Part shown: positions 30,579 to 39,445 of the stretch, piece by piece | How the letters are laid out: each line of letters starts with the position of its first letter | Position numbering within the stretch: the first letter of the stretch is position 1 | NCBI RefSeq assembly: GCF_000819745.1 | Contig: NZ_CDDA01000028.1 | Span: forward strand, 124,001 to 188,000 | Source: Aeromonas bestiarum | GTDB taxonomy: Bacteria; Pseudomonadota; Gammaproteobacteria; Enterobacterales; Aeromonadaceae | Length of the DNA stretch: 64,000 nucleotides | Reading direction: 5' to 3' | Translations under genes and position numbers: made by a program | Notes under the pieces: generated by a model | The model's input: the letters and a program-made list of their open reading frames with translations, nothing else | Database searches by the model: none | What the model was told of the DNA's origin: nothing

Positions 30579-31460
30579 CTAGCGACTGGCCAGCAGGGCG
30601 GCATGCTGCTCGGTGGTGAGCCCGAAGTGGCCGGGATAGGCCAGCCAGACCGGCATGCCTTCCTTGGGCAGCCAGAGGTGGCGGCCCAGCTCGGTCCAGT
30701 TGGACGGAAAGTGAAAATCCGATCCCACCGAGATATAGAGGTCGTGATCCTTCGCCCACTGGCCCAGGTTGGCTCGCTCCTGCGGGCTCTGCTGGGGCAG
30801 TGACACCTCCATGGCATCGCCACCGGCCGCCTTGAAGGCCACCAGCAACCGCTTGATCCACTTGGCGGTGAGATCGTAACGGCTGGGATGGGCCAGTACC
30901 GCCAGCCCGCCTGCGGCGTGAATGGCAATAATGGCCTCGCTCATCTCGGGCCACTCGGCCGGGGCATAACCCTTGTTGCCTCGGCTCAGGTACTTTTTGA
31001 ATACCTTCTGCATGTTGTCCGCCACCCCGCGCGCCACCAGCACACGGGCAAAGTGGGCCCGGGTCACGGCGGCATCACCGGCCAATGCCTTGGCCTCTTC
31101 ATAGGTGCCGGGGATCAGGCACTTCTCCAGACGGCGCCCTATTTCCAGCGCGCGCGCCTCGCGGCGAGCACGCTGCCCCGCCAAAAACGCCACCAGCTGC
31201 GGATTTTTTTCATCCACCCCCAGCGCCACTATATGAATTTCGTGATGCTCCCAGCCGGTGGAGATCTCGACCCCGCTCACCAGCCGCAGCGGCAGTTGCT
31301 CGGATGCTATGGTGCGGCGCACCTCATCAAGCCCGTCAAGGGTATCGTGGTCAGTGACTGCTAACACCTCGACCTGTTTTTCGGCGGCGCGGCGCACCAG
31401 TTCGGCCGGGCTCAACACACCGTCGGAGGCAGTGGTATGACAGTGAAGATCGAATCTCAT
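30579..31460 (-). CDS. rnm: 5'-3' exoribonuclease RNase AM (PHP domain, YciV)
   Basis: A 293-residue PHP-domain metallophosphoesterase that trims 5' ends of rRNA and degrades short oligonucleotides. The metal-binding motifs are visible in order: MRFDLHCHTTASDG at the start, AVTDHDTLDG near residue 34, GVEIST near 65, LAHPSRY near 190, and GSDFHFP near 247. Length is normal. It is the first gene of the leftward group reading into yciO, and is divergent from the trp operon, with its promoter in the 128 bases before trpL. Confidence 0.93.
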   Translation of the reverse strand: MRFDLHCHTTASDGVLSPAELVRRAAEKQVEVLAVTDHDTLDGLDEVRRTIASEQLPLRLVSGVEISTGWEHHEIHIVALGVDEKNPQLVAFLAGQRARREARALEIGRRLEKCLIPGTYEEAKALAGDAAVTRAHFARVLVARGVADNMQKVFKKYLSRGNKGYAPAEWPEMSEAIIAIHAAGGLAVLAHPSRYDLTAKWIKRLLVAFKAAGGDAMEVSLPQQSPQERANLGQWAKDHDLYISVGSDFHFPSNWTELGRHLWLPKEGMPVWLAYPGHFGLTTEQHAALLASR

Positions 31461-31588
31461 CAGGTTATTCCGCTCTCATGATCAGGTCACCATCGGTGAA
31501 AGAAGGCTAAAAAGCGACTTGACTTGGCCGCGGCTTTATCGTTTTCTGTAGGCACTTCATTGCAAACAAAATTTTACAGGACTCTATC

Positions 31589-31636
31589 ATGCAAACGACT
31601 TCCATCCTGACCATCTGGTGGTGGCACACTCCCTGA
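31589..31636 (+). CDS. trpL: trp operon leader peptide
   Basis: A 15-residue leader peptide, MQTTSILTIWWWHTP, with three consecutive Trp codons. AGGA precedes the ATG at good spacing. Stalling at the Trp codons when charged tRNA-Trp is scarce favours the antiterminator over the terminator just downstream. Confidence 0.95.
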   Translation: MQTTSILTIWWWHTP

Positions 31637-31639
31637 CAT

Positions 31640-31726
31640 GCGGGCGTGTGGTCGTTGCTGTATCTGTAATCTGACAGCAAATTAAGAACCCAAAGAAAAA
31701 GCCCGCTGACCCCAGCGGGCTTTTTT
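31640..31726 (+). promoter_or_regulatory. trp attenuator (antiterminator and terminator stems)
   Basis: The terminator pairs GCCCGCTG (31701-31708) with CAGCGGGC (31713-31720), flanked by A5 and T6. GCGGGC at 31640-31645, just past the trpL stop, is complementary to GCCCGC at 31701-31706 and can form the competing antiterminator. A hairpin TTGCTGT/ACAGCAA (31655-31661 with 31674-31680) sits between. This gives classic translation-controlled attenuation. Confidence 0.9.
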
Positions 31727-31843
31727 ATTATCCGGCAAATGGACCTGTGATGAAACCGAGAATTCAGACAAGAACACTGACCTGGCGATGGCGACCCTAC
31801 TGAAACCGCCTAAACCAATTTAATTTTCAAGGAATTCAATGTC

Positions 31844-31888
31844 ATGAACATCGGTAAAAAGCATCACACGCAAGGGAACGCACTATGA
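31844..31888 (+). CDS. 14-residue upstream ORF overlapping the trpE start
   Basis: [14 protein letters not shown], preceded by AAGGA, ends in a TGA that overlaps the trpE ATG (CTATGA). It could couple trpE translation to the leader. Basic and His-containing, too short to assign. It may be chance; the overlap and ribosome site are the only support. Confidence 0.35.
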   Translation: MNIGKKHHTQGNAL

Positions 31889-33522
31889 CCGTCAATACGA
31901 CTCGCTTGCCCCTGGGTGAATTCGATACCCTCAAGCTCAACGCCCCCTATGTGGCCGACCCGCTGGCGCTCTACACCCGACTCTGCCAGGGTCGCCCCAA
32001 CAACCTGCTGCTGGAATCGGTGGAGATCGACTCCAAGGCGGGCAAGCAGAGCCTGCTGCTGGTCGATGCCTGCCTGCGCATCGAATGCCGGGGTCGCACT
32101 GTGCGGGTTCGCACTCTGAACGACAACGGCGCCCAGTTGCAGAGCCTGCTGGCCGAGCGTCTGCCCGCCGTTATCAGCCAGACCCTGGTGGATGGCGAGC
32201 TGCAGCTCGACTTCCCGGCCTCCGATCGGGAGCTGGATGAAGACTCTCGCCTCAAGGGGAGCAGCGTGCTGGACGTGCTGCGCACCCTGCAACAGGAGCT
32301 GCAGTGCCAGTTGGGCAAAGAAGCATTGTTTATGGCGGGCAGCTTCGCCTACGATCTGATCGCCTCCTTTGAAGATTTGCCGCAGGTGCCGGAGGGGAGC
32401 AACAACTGCCCCGACTACTGCTTCTATGTGGCCGAGACCCTGATCACCATCGACCATATCGAGCGCTCAACCCAGTTGCTGGCCTGCATCTTTGGCGGCG
32501 ACAGCGACGAGAGCCAGGTGGAAGACAGATATAGCCGCCTGAGCGATCGGCTCACCGACTTCAAACAGATTTGCCAACAAACCCTGAGCGCCGAGCTGAC
32601 CACCCAGCCCCTCACCGGCGGCATGAGCGTGGACAAGGGCGACAAGCAGTTCTGCGCCGAGGTGGAGAAGCTCAAGGGCTTCATCCGCCGGGGCGACATC
32701 TTCCAGGTGGTGCCGTCCCGCTGCTTCTCGCTGCCCTGCCCGAACCCGCTGGCCGCCTATCGCCGCCTCAAGCAGACCAACCCCAGCCCCTACATGTTCT
32801 ACGTGCAGGATGAGGGCTTCACCCTGTTTGGCGCCTCGCCGGAGAGCGCGGTCAAGTTCTGCGCCGCCAGCCGCGACGTCGAGATGTACCCCATCGCCGG
32901 CACCCGTCGCCGGGGCTTGAACCCGGACGGCAGCATCAACCGGGATCTGGATGGCCGCATCGAGCTGGAGCTGCGCCAGGACGAAAAAGAGGTGGCCGAG
33001 CACCTGATGCTGGTGGATCTGGGCCGCAACGACATAGCCCGCATCTCCGAGCCCGGCACCCGCTACGTCAAGGAGTTGCTGAAAGTGGATCGCTACAGCC
33101 ACGTGATGCACCTGGTCTCCAAGGTGGTCGGCACCTTGCGTTCAGACCTTGACGCCCTGCACGCCTATCAGGCCTGCATGAACATGGGCACCCTCACAGG
33201 CGCCCCCAAGATCCGCGCCAGCGAGCTGATCCGCATGGTGGAGGGCAAGCGCCGTGGCAGCTACGGCGGCGCCGTCGGCTACATCAACGGCGCAGGCGAG
33301 ATGGATACCTGCATCGTCATTCGCTCGGCGTTTGTCAAAGATGGGGTGGCCCATGTGCAGGCCGGTGCCGGTGTGGTCTATGACTCCAAACCCCAGGCCG
33401 AAGCGGACGAGACCCGCGCCAAGGCGGCCGCCGTGCTGGCCGCCATCGCCGCCAGCCATGGCACTTCACTGCAAGCCCTGAGCGCCCAGCAGGAGCAACA
33501 TAAGGACGTGAGCCATGACTAA
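31885..33522 (+). CDS. trpE: anthranilate synthase component I
   Basis: Makes anthranilate from chorismate, using ammonia from TrpG. The 545-residue protein has the tryptophan feedback site [10 protein letters not shown] near residue 40 and [34 protein letters not shown] at the chorismate-binding domain entry. [36 protein letters not shown] and [11 protein letters not shown] follow as catalytic-core signatures. The Leu-Leu-Glu-Ser motif suggests normal feedback inhibition. The stop overlaps the start of a mini-ORF (ATGACTAA) copied from trpG. Start ATG 31885 follows AAGGGA. Confidence 0.96.
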   Translation: MTVNTTRLPLGEFDTLKLNAPYVADPLALYTRLCQGRPNNLLLESVEIDSKAGKQSLLLVDACLRIECRGRTVRVRTLNDNGAQLQSLLAERLPAVISQTLVDGELQLDFPASDRELDEDSRLKGSSVLDVLRTLQQELQCQLGKEALFMAGSFAYDLIASFEDLPQVPEGSNNCPDYCFYVAETLITIDHIERSTQLLACIFGGDSDESQVEDRYSRLSDRLTDFKQICQQTLSAELTTQPLTGGMSVDKGDKQFCAEVEKLKGFIRRGDIFQVVPSRCFSLPCPNPLAAYRRLKQTNPSPYMFYVQDEGFTLFGASPESAVKFCAASRDVEMYPIAGTRRRGLNPDGSINRDLDGRIELELRQDEKEVAEHLMLVDLGRNDIARISEPGTRYVKELLKVDRYSHVMHLVSKVVGTLRSDLDALHAYQACMNMGTLTGAPKIRASELIRMVEGKRRGSYGGAVGYINGAGEMDTCIVIRSAFVKDGVAHVQAGAGVVYDSKPQAEADETRAKAAAVLAAIAASHGTSLQALSAQQEQHKDVSHD

Positions 33523-33610
33523 CATCTTCTTGCTCGATAACTTCGACTCTTTTACCTACAGCGCCCCGGCCGATCAGTTCCGCACTTCGAAGGAGCAGCA
33601 TCATGACTAA
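33515..33610 (+). CDS. 31-residue mini-ORF made from a duplicated trpG 5' end
   Basis: The first 15 residues, [15 protein letters not shown], are identical to TrpG. The next 16 differ ([16 protein letters not shown]). Its ATG overlaps the trpE stop as ATGACTAA, and its own stop overlaps the trpG ATG in the same ATGACTAA arrangement, so all three are translationally coupled. AAGGAGCAGCATC within it gives the real trpG a ribosome site. It looks like a tandem duplication of the trpE/trpG junction with the remaining trpG body lost. It has no glutaminase residues; it is either a coupling leader or a neutral relic. Confidence 0.75.
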   Translation: MTNIFLLDNFDSFTYSAPADQFRTSKEQHHD

Positions 33611-34202
33611 CATCTTCTTGCTCGATAACTTCGATTCCTTTACCTACAACCTGGTGGATCAATTCCGCTCCCTCGGTTATCCGGTGCGGATCTACCGCAA
33701 CAGCCTGCCAGCGAGCCGCATCATGAGCGAAATCGCCGCCTGCGAAGGGGATGCCGTGCTGGTGCTCTCGCCTGGGCCGGGCGCGCCTCACGAGGCGGGT
33801 TGCCTGATCGATCTGATCAAGCTGGCTCGTGGTCAGGTGCCCATCCTCGGCATCTGCCTCGGCCATCAGGCCCTGTGCGAAGCCTACGGCGGCACAGTCG
33901 GCGCGGCGGGGGAAATCGTCCACGGCAAGCGTTCGCTCATCGAGCACAACGGCCACGGCGCCTTCGCCGGCCTGCCGAGCCCGCTGCCGGTGGCGCGCTA
34001 CCACTCGCTGGTGGCCACCTATGTACCGGAAGAGCTGACGGTGATTGCCCACTATCAGGGCATGCCCATGGCCATAGAGCAGCAGGACGACAGGGTGCTG
34101 GGCTTCCAGTTCCACCCGGAATCCATCATGACCTCGGAAGGGGCCCGCCTGCTGACCCAGGCGCTCGCCCATATCACCCGTCCAGTTAGCAGTGTGCGGT
34201 AA
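33603..34202 (+). CDS. trpG: anthranilate synthase component II (glutamine amidotransferase)
   Basis: Class I glutaminase supplying ammonia to TrpE. The 199-residue protein is the stand-alone form, not fused to TrpD as in E. coli. Catalytic triad regions are intact: [15 protein letters not shown] with the nucleophilic Cys near residue 84, and [10 protein letters not shown] with His-x-Glu near 170. [12 protein letters not shown] forms the oxyanion loop. Its ATG overlaps the mini-ORF stop and follows AAGGAG. Ends 10 bases before trpD. Confidence 0.95.
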   Translation: MTNIFLLDNFDSFTYNLVDQFRSLGYPVRIYRNSLPASRIMSEIAACEGDAVLVLSPGPGAPHEAGCLIDLIKLARGQVPILGICLGHQALCEAYGGTVGAAGEIVHGKRSLIEHNGHGAFAGLPSPLPVARYHSLVATYVPEELTVIAHYQGMPMAIEQQDDRVLGFQFHPESIMTSEGARLLTQALAHITRPVSSVR

Positions 34203-34212
34203 GGAAGACCCT

Positions 34213-35226
34213 ATGCATCATCATCTCAACACCCTCTATCAGGGTCAGTCTCTGAGCCGTGAAAGTACCCGTGACGCCTTCGGGCAAGTGGTTCGTGGCG
34301 AAGTGGATCCCATAGTGCTCGCCAGTTTATTGACCGCCCTCAAGATCAAGGGGGAGACACCGGAGGAGATCGCCGGCGCCGCCGAAGCGTTGCTTGCGGA
34401 GGCGCGCGACTTCCCGCGTCCGGACTACGAGTTTTGCGACATAGTCGGTACCGGTGGCGATGGCCTCAACACCATCAATGTCTCCACCACCTCGGCACTG
34501 GTGGCCGCCGCCTGCGGCCTGAAAGTGGCCAAGCACGGCAACCGCTCGGTCTCGAGCAAGTCGGGCTCGAGCGACTTGCTCGACAAGATGGGCATCAAGC
34601 TCGACATGAGCCCGGCGCAGGCGCGCCACTGTCTGGACGAACTCGGCATCTGCTTCCTGTTCGCCCCCCAGTACCACGCCGGAGTGCGCCACGCCATGCC
34701 GGTACGTCAGGCCCTCAAGACCCGCACCCTGTTCAACGTGCTGGGGCCGCTCATCAATCCGGCCCGCCCCACCTATCAGCTGATGGGCGTCTATGCCCCC
34801 GAGCTGGTGCGCCCCATCGCCGAAACCCTGCTGGCACTGGGTCTGAAAACCGGTATGGTGGTTCACGGTGCCGGGCTCGACGAGATTGCCATCCACGGCC
34901 CGACCCAGGTGGCCCAGATCCGTGACGGCGAGATCCGCGAATTCATGATCACCCCGGCTGACTTTGGCCTGGAAACCTATCCGGTCAGCGCCATTCAAGG
35001 GGGCGAGCCTGAAGAGAACCGCGCCATCACGGCCGCCATTCTGGCAGGGAAAGGCACCCCGGCCCACAACGCCGCCATCGCCGCCAACGTGGCCCCCCTG
35101 CTGCTGATGGCGGGCAAGGCCGCAGATCTCAAGAGCGCGGCGGCCCAAGTGCTGGCGGTGCTGGCGAGCGGCAAGGCAGCGGAGCTCGCCGCCCGGCTCG
35201 CCACCCTGAGCCATCAGGAGGCATGA
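34213..35226 (+). CDS. trpD: anthranilate phosphoribosyltransferase
   Basis: Adds PRPP-derived phosphoribose to anthranilate. The 337-residue protein contains [20 protein letters not shown] (PRPP pyrophosphate loop), [17 protein letters not shown], and HYAGVR-type and [12 protein letters not shown] motifs diagnostic of TrpD. The ATG at 34213 follows AAGGAAG; a GTG seven codons earlier inside trpG is less likely. The 3' end TCAGGAGGCATGATG overlaps possible starts of trpCF. Confidence 0.95.
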   Translation: MHHHLNTLYQGQSLSRESTRDAFGQVVRGEVDPIVLASLLTALKIKGETPEEIAGAAEALLAEARDFPRPDYEFCDIVGTGGDGLNTINVSTTSALVAAACGLKVAKHGNRSVSSKSGSSDLLDKMGIKLDMSPAQARHCLDELGICFLFAPQYHAGVRHAMPVRQALKTRTLFNVLGPLINPARPTYQLMGVYAPELVRPIAETLLALGLKTGMVVHGAGLDEIAIHGPTQVAQIRDGEIREFMITPADFGLETYPVSAIQGGEPEENRAITAAILAGKGTPAHNAAIAANVAPLLLMAGKAADLKSAAAQVLAVLASGKAAELAARLATLSHQEA

Positions 35227-35333
35227 TGTCAGCCACGAACCAGCACGGCACTCACTCAGGCACTAGCTCAGATCGCCCGCAGGGCTATAACCCTAGCCCA
35301 CAGGGCAGCACCCAGTTTCGCAAGGATAACGAG

Positions 35334-36767
35334 ATGTCAGACCTCATTGCCCCCCATGCCTTCCTGAACATGGCCTCCATCAACCAGACCATTCTCGGCA
35401 AAATAGTGGCGGCCAAGCAGGAATGGGTCGCCGCCCGCAAGCTGGCTCAGCCTCTTGAAAGTTTCAAGGACGAACTGACCCAAAGCGATCGGGATTTTGT
35501 CGGTGCGCTCAAGGCCGGTTCCACCCGCTTTATTCTGGAGTGCAAGAAGGCCTCCCCTTCCAAGGGGCTGATCCGCAATGATTTCAGCCCGGAGGCCATC
35601 GCCGATATATACGGCAAATACGCCACCGCCATCTCGGTACTGACCGACGAAAAGTTTTTTCAGGGGAATTTCGCCTTCCTGCCACGGGTGCGGGCCAGGG
35701 TCAGCCAGCCTGTGCTCTGCAAGGATTTCATGATTGACCCCTATCAGCTCTATCTGGCCCGCCACTATCAGGCGGACGCCATACTGCTGATGCTCTCCGT
35801 GCTCACCGACGAGGGCTATCGCGCCCTGTTTGCGGTGGCCAGGGAGCTGGGCCTGGGTGTGCTGACCGAGGTGAGCAATGAAGAAGAGCTGACCCGCGCC
35901 ATCGCGCTGGGCGCCCCCGTGATCGGCATCAACAACCGGGATCTGCGCGACTTGAGCGTCGATCTCAACCGCACCAAGCAGCTGGCCGCCCGCATCCCGG
36001 CGGATCGGGTAGTGATTAGCGAATCCGGCATCAAGGATCGCACCCAGGTGGCCGAGCTGCGCCACCATGCCAAGGGCTTCCTGGTGGGCTCCTCCCTGAT
36101 GGAGGAAGCCGATCTGGAGGCCGCGGTACGCAAACTGGTGCTGGGCCAGAACAAGGTGTGCGGCCTGACCCGTGCCGAAGATGCCGCCGCCGCCCATCAG
36201 GCGGGCGCCGTGTTTGGCGGCCTTATCTTTGTGGCGAAAAGCCCGCGCTACGTGGACATCCCCGCCGCCCGCACCGTGATGGCTGGCGCGCCGCTCTCTT
36301 ACGTCGGGGTATTTCGCAACGCCCAGCAAGAGACCATTGCCAAGACGGTGGAGGCCCTGGGACTGGCCGCGGTGCAACTGCACGGGGAGGAAGATGCCGC
36401 CTATATCGACAACCTGCGCACGCTGCTGCCGGCGAGCTGCCAGATCTGGAAAGCCGTAGGCGTCTCTCTCGGCAAAGAAAGCGGCGAGCCACTGCCCGCC
36501 CTCGACTATCCGGCCGATCGCCTGTTGCTGGATACAAAAGTCGGCAGCCAGAGCGGCGGCACAGGTCAGGCGTTCGACTGGGCCATGCTGGCCGATCTCG
36601 ATAAAGCCAAGCTGATGCTGGCAGGCGGGCTCAATCCCGACAATGCCCTGCAGGCGGCCCAGGTCGGCTGCCTCGGCCTTGATTTCAACTCCGGGGTAGA
36701 GAGTGCCCCAGGCCAGAAGGATGGCCACAAACTCACCGCTGCCTTCGCCGCCCTGCGCGCGCTCTAA
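35334..36767 (+). CDS. trpCF: bifunctional indole-3-glycerol phosphate synthase / phosphoribosylanthranilate isomerase
   Basis: Two TIM barrels in one 477-residue chain. The N-terminal TrpC half carries FILECKKASPSKG with the catalytic Lys, VLCKDFMID, GVLTEVSNEEE, GINNRDL and VISESGI. The C-terminal TrpF half carries KVCGLTR with the catalytic Cys and LLLDTKVGSQSGGTGQAFDW with the catalytic Asp. The start is ambiguous: ATG 35334 has AAGGA at ideal spacing and is chosen. ATG 35226, overlapping the trpD stop after AGGAGG, would add 36 polar low-complexity residues without family resemblance. Fused trpCF is usual in gamma-proteobacteria. Confidence 0.94.
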   Translation: MSDLIAPHAFLNMASINQTILGKIVAAKQEWVAARKLAQPLESFKDELTQSDRDFVGALKAGSTRFILECKKASPSKGLIRNDFSPEAIADIYGKYATAISVLTDEKFFQGNFAFLPRVRARVSQPVLCKDFMIDPYQLYLARHYQADAILLMLSVLTDEGYRALFAVARELGLGVLTEVSNEEELTRAIALGAPVIGINNRDLRDLSVDLNRTKQLAARIPADRVVISESGIKDRTQVAELRHHAKGFLVGSSLMEEADLEAAVRKLVLGQNKVCGLTRAEDAAAAHQAGAVFGGLIFVAKSPRYVDIPAARTVMAGAPLSYVGVFRNAQQETIAKTVEALGLAAVQLHGEEDAAYIDNLRTLLPASCQIWKAVGVSLGKESGEPLPALDYPADRLLLDTKVGSQSGGTGQAFDWAMLADLDKAKLMLAGGLNPDNALQAAQVGCLGLDFNSGVESAPGQKDGHKLTAAFAALRAL

Positions 36768-36834
36768 GGCTGCCACTGAATCTATGTGTCGTTTTTGATG
36801 TTCCGTTTTTGACTCAAGGTATAAGGAAGAAACC

Positions 36835-38028
36835 ATGACCCTGCTCAACCCGTTTTTTGGTGAATTTGGCGGCATGTATGTGCCCCAAATCCTCATCCCC
36901 GCCCTGCTCCAGCTGGAAAAGGCCTTCGTCGATGCCCAGGAAGACCCGGCCTTTATCGCCGAATTTCAGGAGCTGCTGACCGAGTATGCCGGTCGCCCGA
37001 CCCCGCTTACCCTGACCCGCAACCTGACCAAGGGCACCAAGACCCGCCTCTACCTGAAACGTGAAGACCTGCTGCACGGCGGTGCCCACAAAACCAACCA
37101 GGTGCTGGGTCAGGCGCTGCTGGCCAAGCGGATGGGCAAAACCGAGATCATCGCCGAAACCGGCGCCGGTCAGCACGGCGTCGCTACCGCACTGGCCTGC
37201 GCCCTGCTCGGCCTCAAGTGTCGGGTCTACATGGGCGCCAAGGATTGCGAGCGCCAGAAGCCCAACGTGTTTCGCATGAAGTTGATGGGCGCCACCGTCA
37301 TTCCGGTGCACTCCGGCTCCAGCACCCTCAAAGATGCCTGCAACGAGGCGCTGCGCGACTGGGCTGCCAACTACGACAACGCCCACTATCTGCTGGGTAC
37401 GGCCGCCGGTCCGCACCCCTTCCCCACCATAGTGCGGGAGTTCCAGAAGATGATCGGCGAAGAGGCCAAGGCCCAGTGCTTCAAGAAAGAGGAGCGGCTG
37501 CCCGATGCGGTGATCGCCTGTGTCGGCGGCGGTTCCAACGCCATTGGCATGTTTGCCGACTTCATCGACAACAAGGAGGTACGTCTTATCGGGGTCGAGC
37601 CGGGTGGTCACGGCATCGAGAGTGGCGAGCACGGTGCGCCGCTGGGTCACGGCAGCAAGGGGGTCTTCTTTGGCATGCACTCCTACCTGATGCAGGACAA
37701 ACAGGGGCAAATTCAGGAGTCCTATTCCGTCTCGGCGGGGCTCGACTTCCCCTCCGTCGGCCCGCAGCACGCCCATCTGGCCTCCATCGGCCGCGCCGAG
37801 TATGTCTCCATCACCGACAAGGAGGCGCTGGACGCCTTCCAGGAGCTGGCCAAATCCGAAGGGATCATCCCAGCGCTGGAGTCCTCCCACGCCCTGGCCC
37901 ACGCCCTCAAGATGGCCCGCAGTGAACCGGAAAAAGAGCAGGTGCTCATCGTCAACCTCTCCGGCCGTGGCGACAAAGATATCTTCACCGTCGCTGACAT
38001 TTTCGAGAAAGAAGGAACCTTGTCATGA
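36835..38028 (+). CDS. trpB: tryptophan synthase beta chain
   Basis: PLP-dependent condensation of indole with serine. The 397-residue protein opens with [35 protein letters not shown] has the PLP-binding Lys, [13 protein letters not shown] has the catalytic Glu, and [12 protein letters not shown] is the phosphate-binding loop. The 67-base gap from trpCF contains AAGGAAGAAACC before the ATG. The stop overlaps the trpA ATG by four bases (ATGA), fitting stoichiometric alpha2beta2 assembly. Confidence 0.96.
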   Translation: MTLLNPFFGEFGGMYVPQILIPALLQLEKAFVDAQEDPAFIAEFQELLTEYAGRPTPLTLTRNLTKGTKTRLYLKREDLLHGGAHKTNQVLGQALLAKRMGKTEIIAETGAGQHGVATALACALLGLKCRVYMGAKDCERQKPNVFRMKLMGATVIPVHSGSSTLKDACNEALRDWAANYDNAHYLLGTAAGPHPFPTIVREFQKMIGEEAKAQCFKKEERLPDAVIACVGGGSNAIGMFADFIDNKEVRLIGVEPGGHGIESGEHGAPLGHGSKGVFFGMHSYLMQDKQGQIQESYSVSAGLDFPSVGPQHAHLASIGRAEYVSITDKEALDAFQELAKSEGIIPALESSHALAHALKMARSEPEKEQVLIVNLSGRGDKDIFTVADIFEKEGTLS

Positions 38029-38831
38029 ACCGTTACGCACAACTCTTCTCCCGTCTGGATGCGGTCAATCAGGGCGCCTTTGTGCCGTTCGTGATGCTGG
38101 GTGACCCCACCCCCGAATTGTCGCTGGCCATCGTCGATGCGCTGGTCGCAGGGGGCGCAGATGCCCTCGAGCTCGGCATTCCCTTCTCCGATCCGGTAGC
38201 GGACGGCCCCACCATTCAGGGCGCCGCCCTGCGCGCCTTCGAGAGCCACACCACCCCGGACGACTGCTTCGAGCTGCTTGGCCGCATCCGCGCCAAGTAC
38301 CCGCAACTGCCCATTGGCCTCTTGGTCTACGCCAACCTGGTTTATGTGCGCCAGATCGACGGCTTCTACGAGAAGTGCCAGCTGGCGGGCGTGGATTCGG
38401 TGCTGGTCGCCGATGTGCCGGTGCAGATGTGTGCCCCCTACAAGGCGGCCGCCGACAAGTTCGGCATCGACAGCATCTTTATCGCCCCGCCCAATGGCGA
38501 TGCCGAGACCCTGAAACAGGTGGCGGAGCTTGGCAGCGGTTACACCTATCTGGTGAGCCGTGCCGGTGTGACCGGCGCAGAGACCAAGGCCGGCATGCCG
38601 GTGGAGGGGCTGATCAATACCCTGCGCGAGTTCAAGGCTCCCCCCGCCCTGCTCGGCTTTGGCATCAGCGAACCGGCTCAGGTGCGTGAGGCCATTGCCG
38701 CTGGCGCCGCCGGTGCCATCTCGGGTTCGGCCGTGGTGAAGATCATCGAGACCCACCACCAGAACCCGGAGCATATGCTCACTCGTCTGAAAGAGTTTGT
38801 GGAAGGGATGAAGGCCGCGACCAACCGCTAA
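38025..38831 (+). CDS. trpA: tryptophan synthase alpha chain
   Basis: Cleaves indole-3-glycerol phosphate and channels indole to TrpB. The 268-residue TIM barrel shows [15 protein letters not shown], then [19 protein letters not shown] with the catalytic Glu (near residue 49) and Asp (near 60), and [10 protein letters not shown] and [11 protein letters not shown]. Length is normal. It is the last gene of the trp operon, followed by a strong terminator about 70 bases on. Confidence 0.96.
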   Translation: MNRYAQLFSRLDAVNQGAFVPFVMLGDPTPELSLAIVDALVAGGADALELGIPFSDPVADGPTIQGAALRAFESHTTPDDCFELLGRIRAKYPQLPIGLLVYANLVYVRQIDGFYEKCQLAGVDSVLVADVPVQMCAPYKAAADKFGIDSIFIAPPNGDAETLKQVAELGSGYTYLVSRAGVTGAETKAGMPVEGLINTLREFKAPPALLGFGISEPAQVREAIAAGAAGAISGSAVVKIIETHHQNPEHMLTRLKEFVEGMKAATNR

Positions 38832-38900
38832 GGTCGGGTATGGGGTCGATTGTCTGTGGCCCTAATATGTCAGTTCACATAGCCACGCCATAACCACGAA

Positions 38901-38930
38901 AAAGGGAGCCTGACCGGCTCCCTTTCTTTT
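38901..38930 (+). terminator. trp operon terminator
   Basis: AAAGGGAGCC (38901-38910) pairs with GGCTCCCTTT (38916-38925) around TGACC, followed by CTTTTTG. Confidence 0.9.
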
Positions 38931-38968
38931 TGTCGCTTGCTCACGCTTGCAACTCTGGATGTGTTGCT

Positions 38969-39001
38969 CCCTCTCCCTCCGGGAGAGGGCTGGGGTGAGG
39001 G
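38969..39001. repeat. REP-like palindrome
   Basis: CCCTCTCCC and GGGAGAGGG form a perfect nine-base stem around TCC, followed by CTGGGGTGAGGG. This is a dispersed extragenic palindrome type common in gamma-proteobacteria. It marks the left border of the accessory region. Confidence 0.8.
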
Positions 39002-39158
39002 CGGCTTTGCATTCCCAACCAAATGAGTTGCTCTCTCAACCCACGCCTTAATAACTAATTTATTGATCCAACACAGATTCCCGCTAAAACCCGCTTCTCG
39101 ACACGCCACCCTCCCCCTTAAGATAGCCAAACGACAATCCCTCTCTCGGGAGCGCACC

Positions 39159-39227
39159 ATGGCTGCGATTGTTGCTATCTCGCAGGTTAAAAGCAGCAGG
39201 CTGGGAGCTGTCACTCAGGGGCGGTAG
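39159..39227 (+). CDS. 22-residue ORF ending inside the JUMPstart element
   Basis: Starts MAAIVAISQVKSS with GGGAG upstream and terminates at the TAG contained in the ops core. It may be a truncated gene start, a leader peptide, or chance. No similarity recognised. Confidence 0.25.
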   Translation: MAAIVAISQVKSSRLGAVTQGR

Positions 39228-39231
39228 CGTG
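39185..39231 (+). promoter_or_regulatory. second JUMPstart element with perfect ops core
   Basis: Forty of 44 bases match the O-antigen JUMPstart at 16511-16554 on the opposite strand. The ops core GGCGGTAGCGTG (39220-39231) matches the 12-base consensus exactly. It lies 215 bases upstream of an AT-rich HEPN gene and reads towards it. No polysaccharide gene follows, so an RfaH-type antitermination signal here is unexpected. The intervening 158 bases are a REPIN-like repeat. Confidence 0.87.
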
Positions 39232-39237
39232 GTTTTT

Positions 39238-39395
39238 GTAGGTTGGCGCAGCGTGTAGCAAAGCCCAACAGGCGAGCATTATTACTCCACCCTCTACCCA
39301 GAGCGGGATAAATATGGATGTGGCAGATCCGTAAAACAGATTTCAAATATATTCGCGGTAAGCGTTGGGCTTCAGTTTGCTCAACACCAACCTAC
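39238..39395. repeat. REPIN-like inverted repeat pair
   Basis: Two 32-base arms, 39238-39269 and 39364-39395, face each other; both outer ends are GTAGGTTGG/CCAACCTAC and both inner ends AAGCCCAAC/GTTGGGCTT, with divergent middles. Such doublets are mobilised by RAYT transposases elsewhere. The arm at 39364 overlaps a spurious TTG extension of the HEPN gene. Confidence 0.75.
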
Positions 39396-39445
39396 GATTT
39401 TTAGCCCAACATACGAGAGGGACATTAGCTTTATGTGGAGATTAC

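Noticed and set aside
39365..39445. N-terminal extension of the HEPN protein from a TTG at 39365
   Set aside because: The extension is translated REPIN arm sequence; ATG 39446 has a proper GGAG ribosome site.
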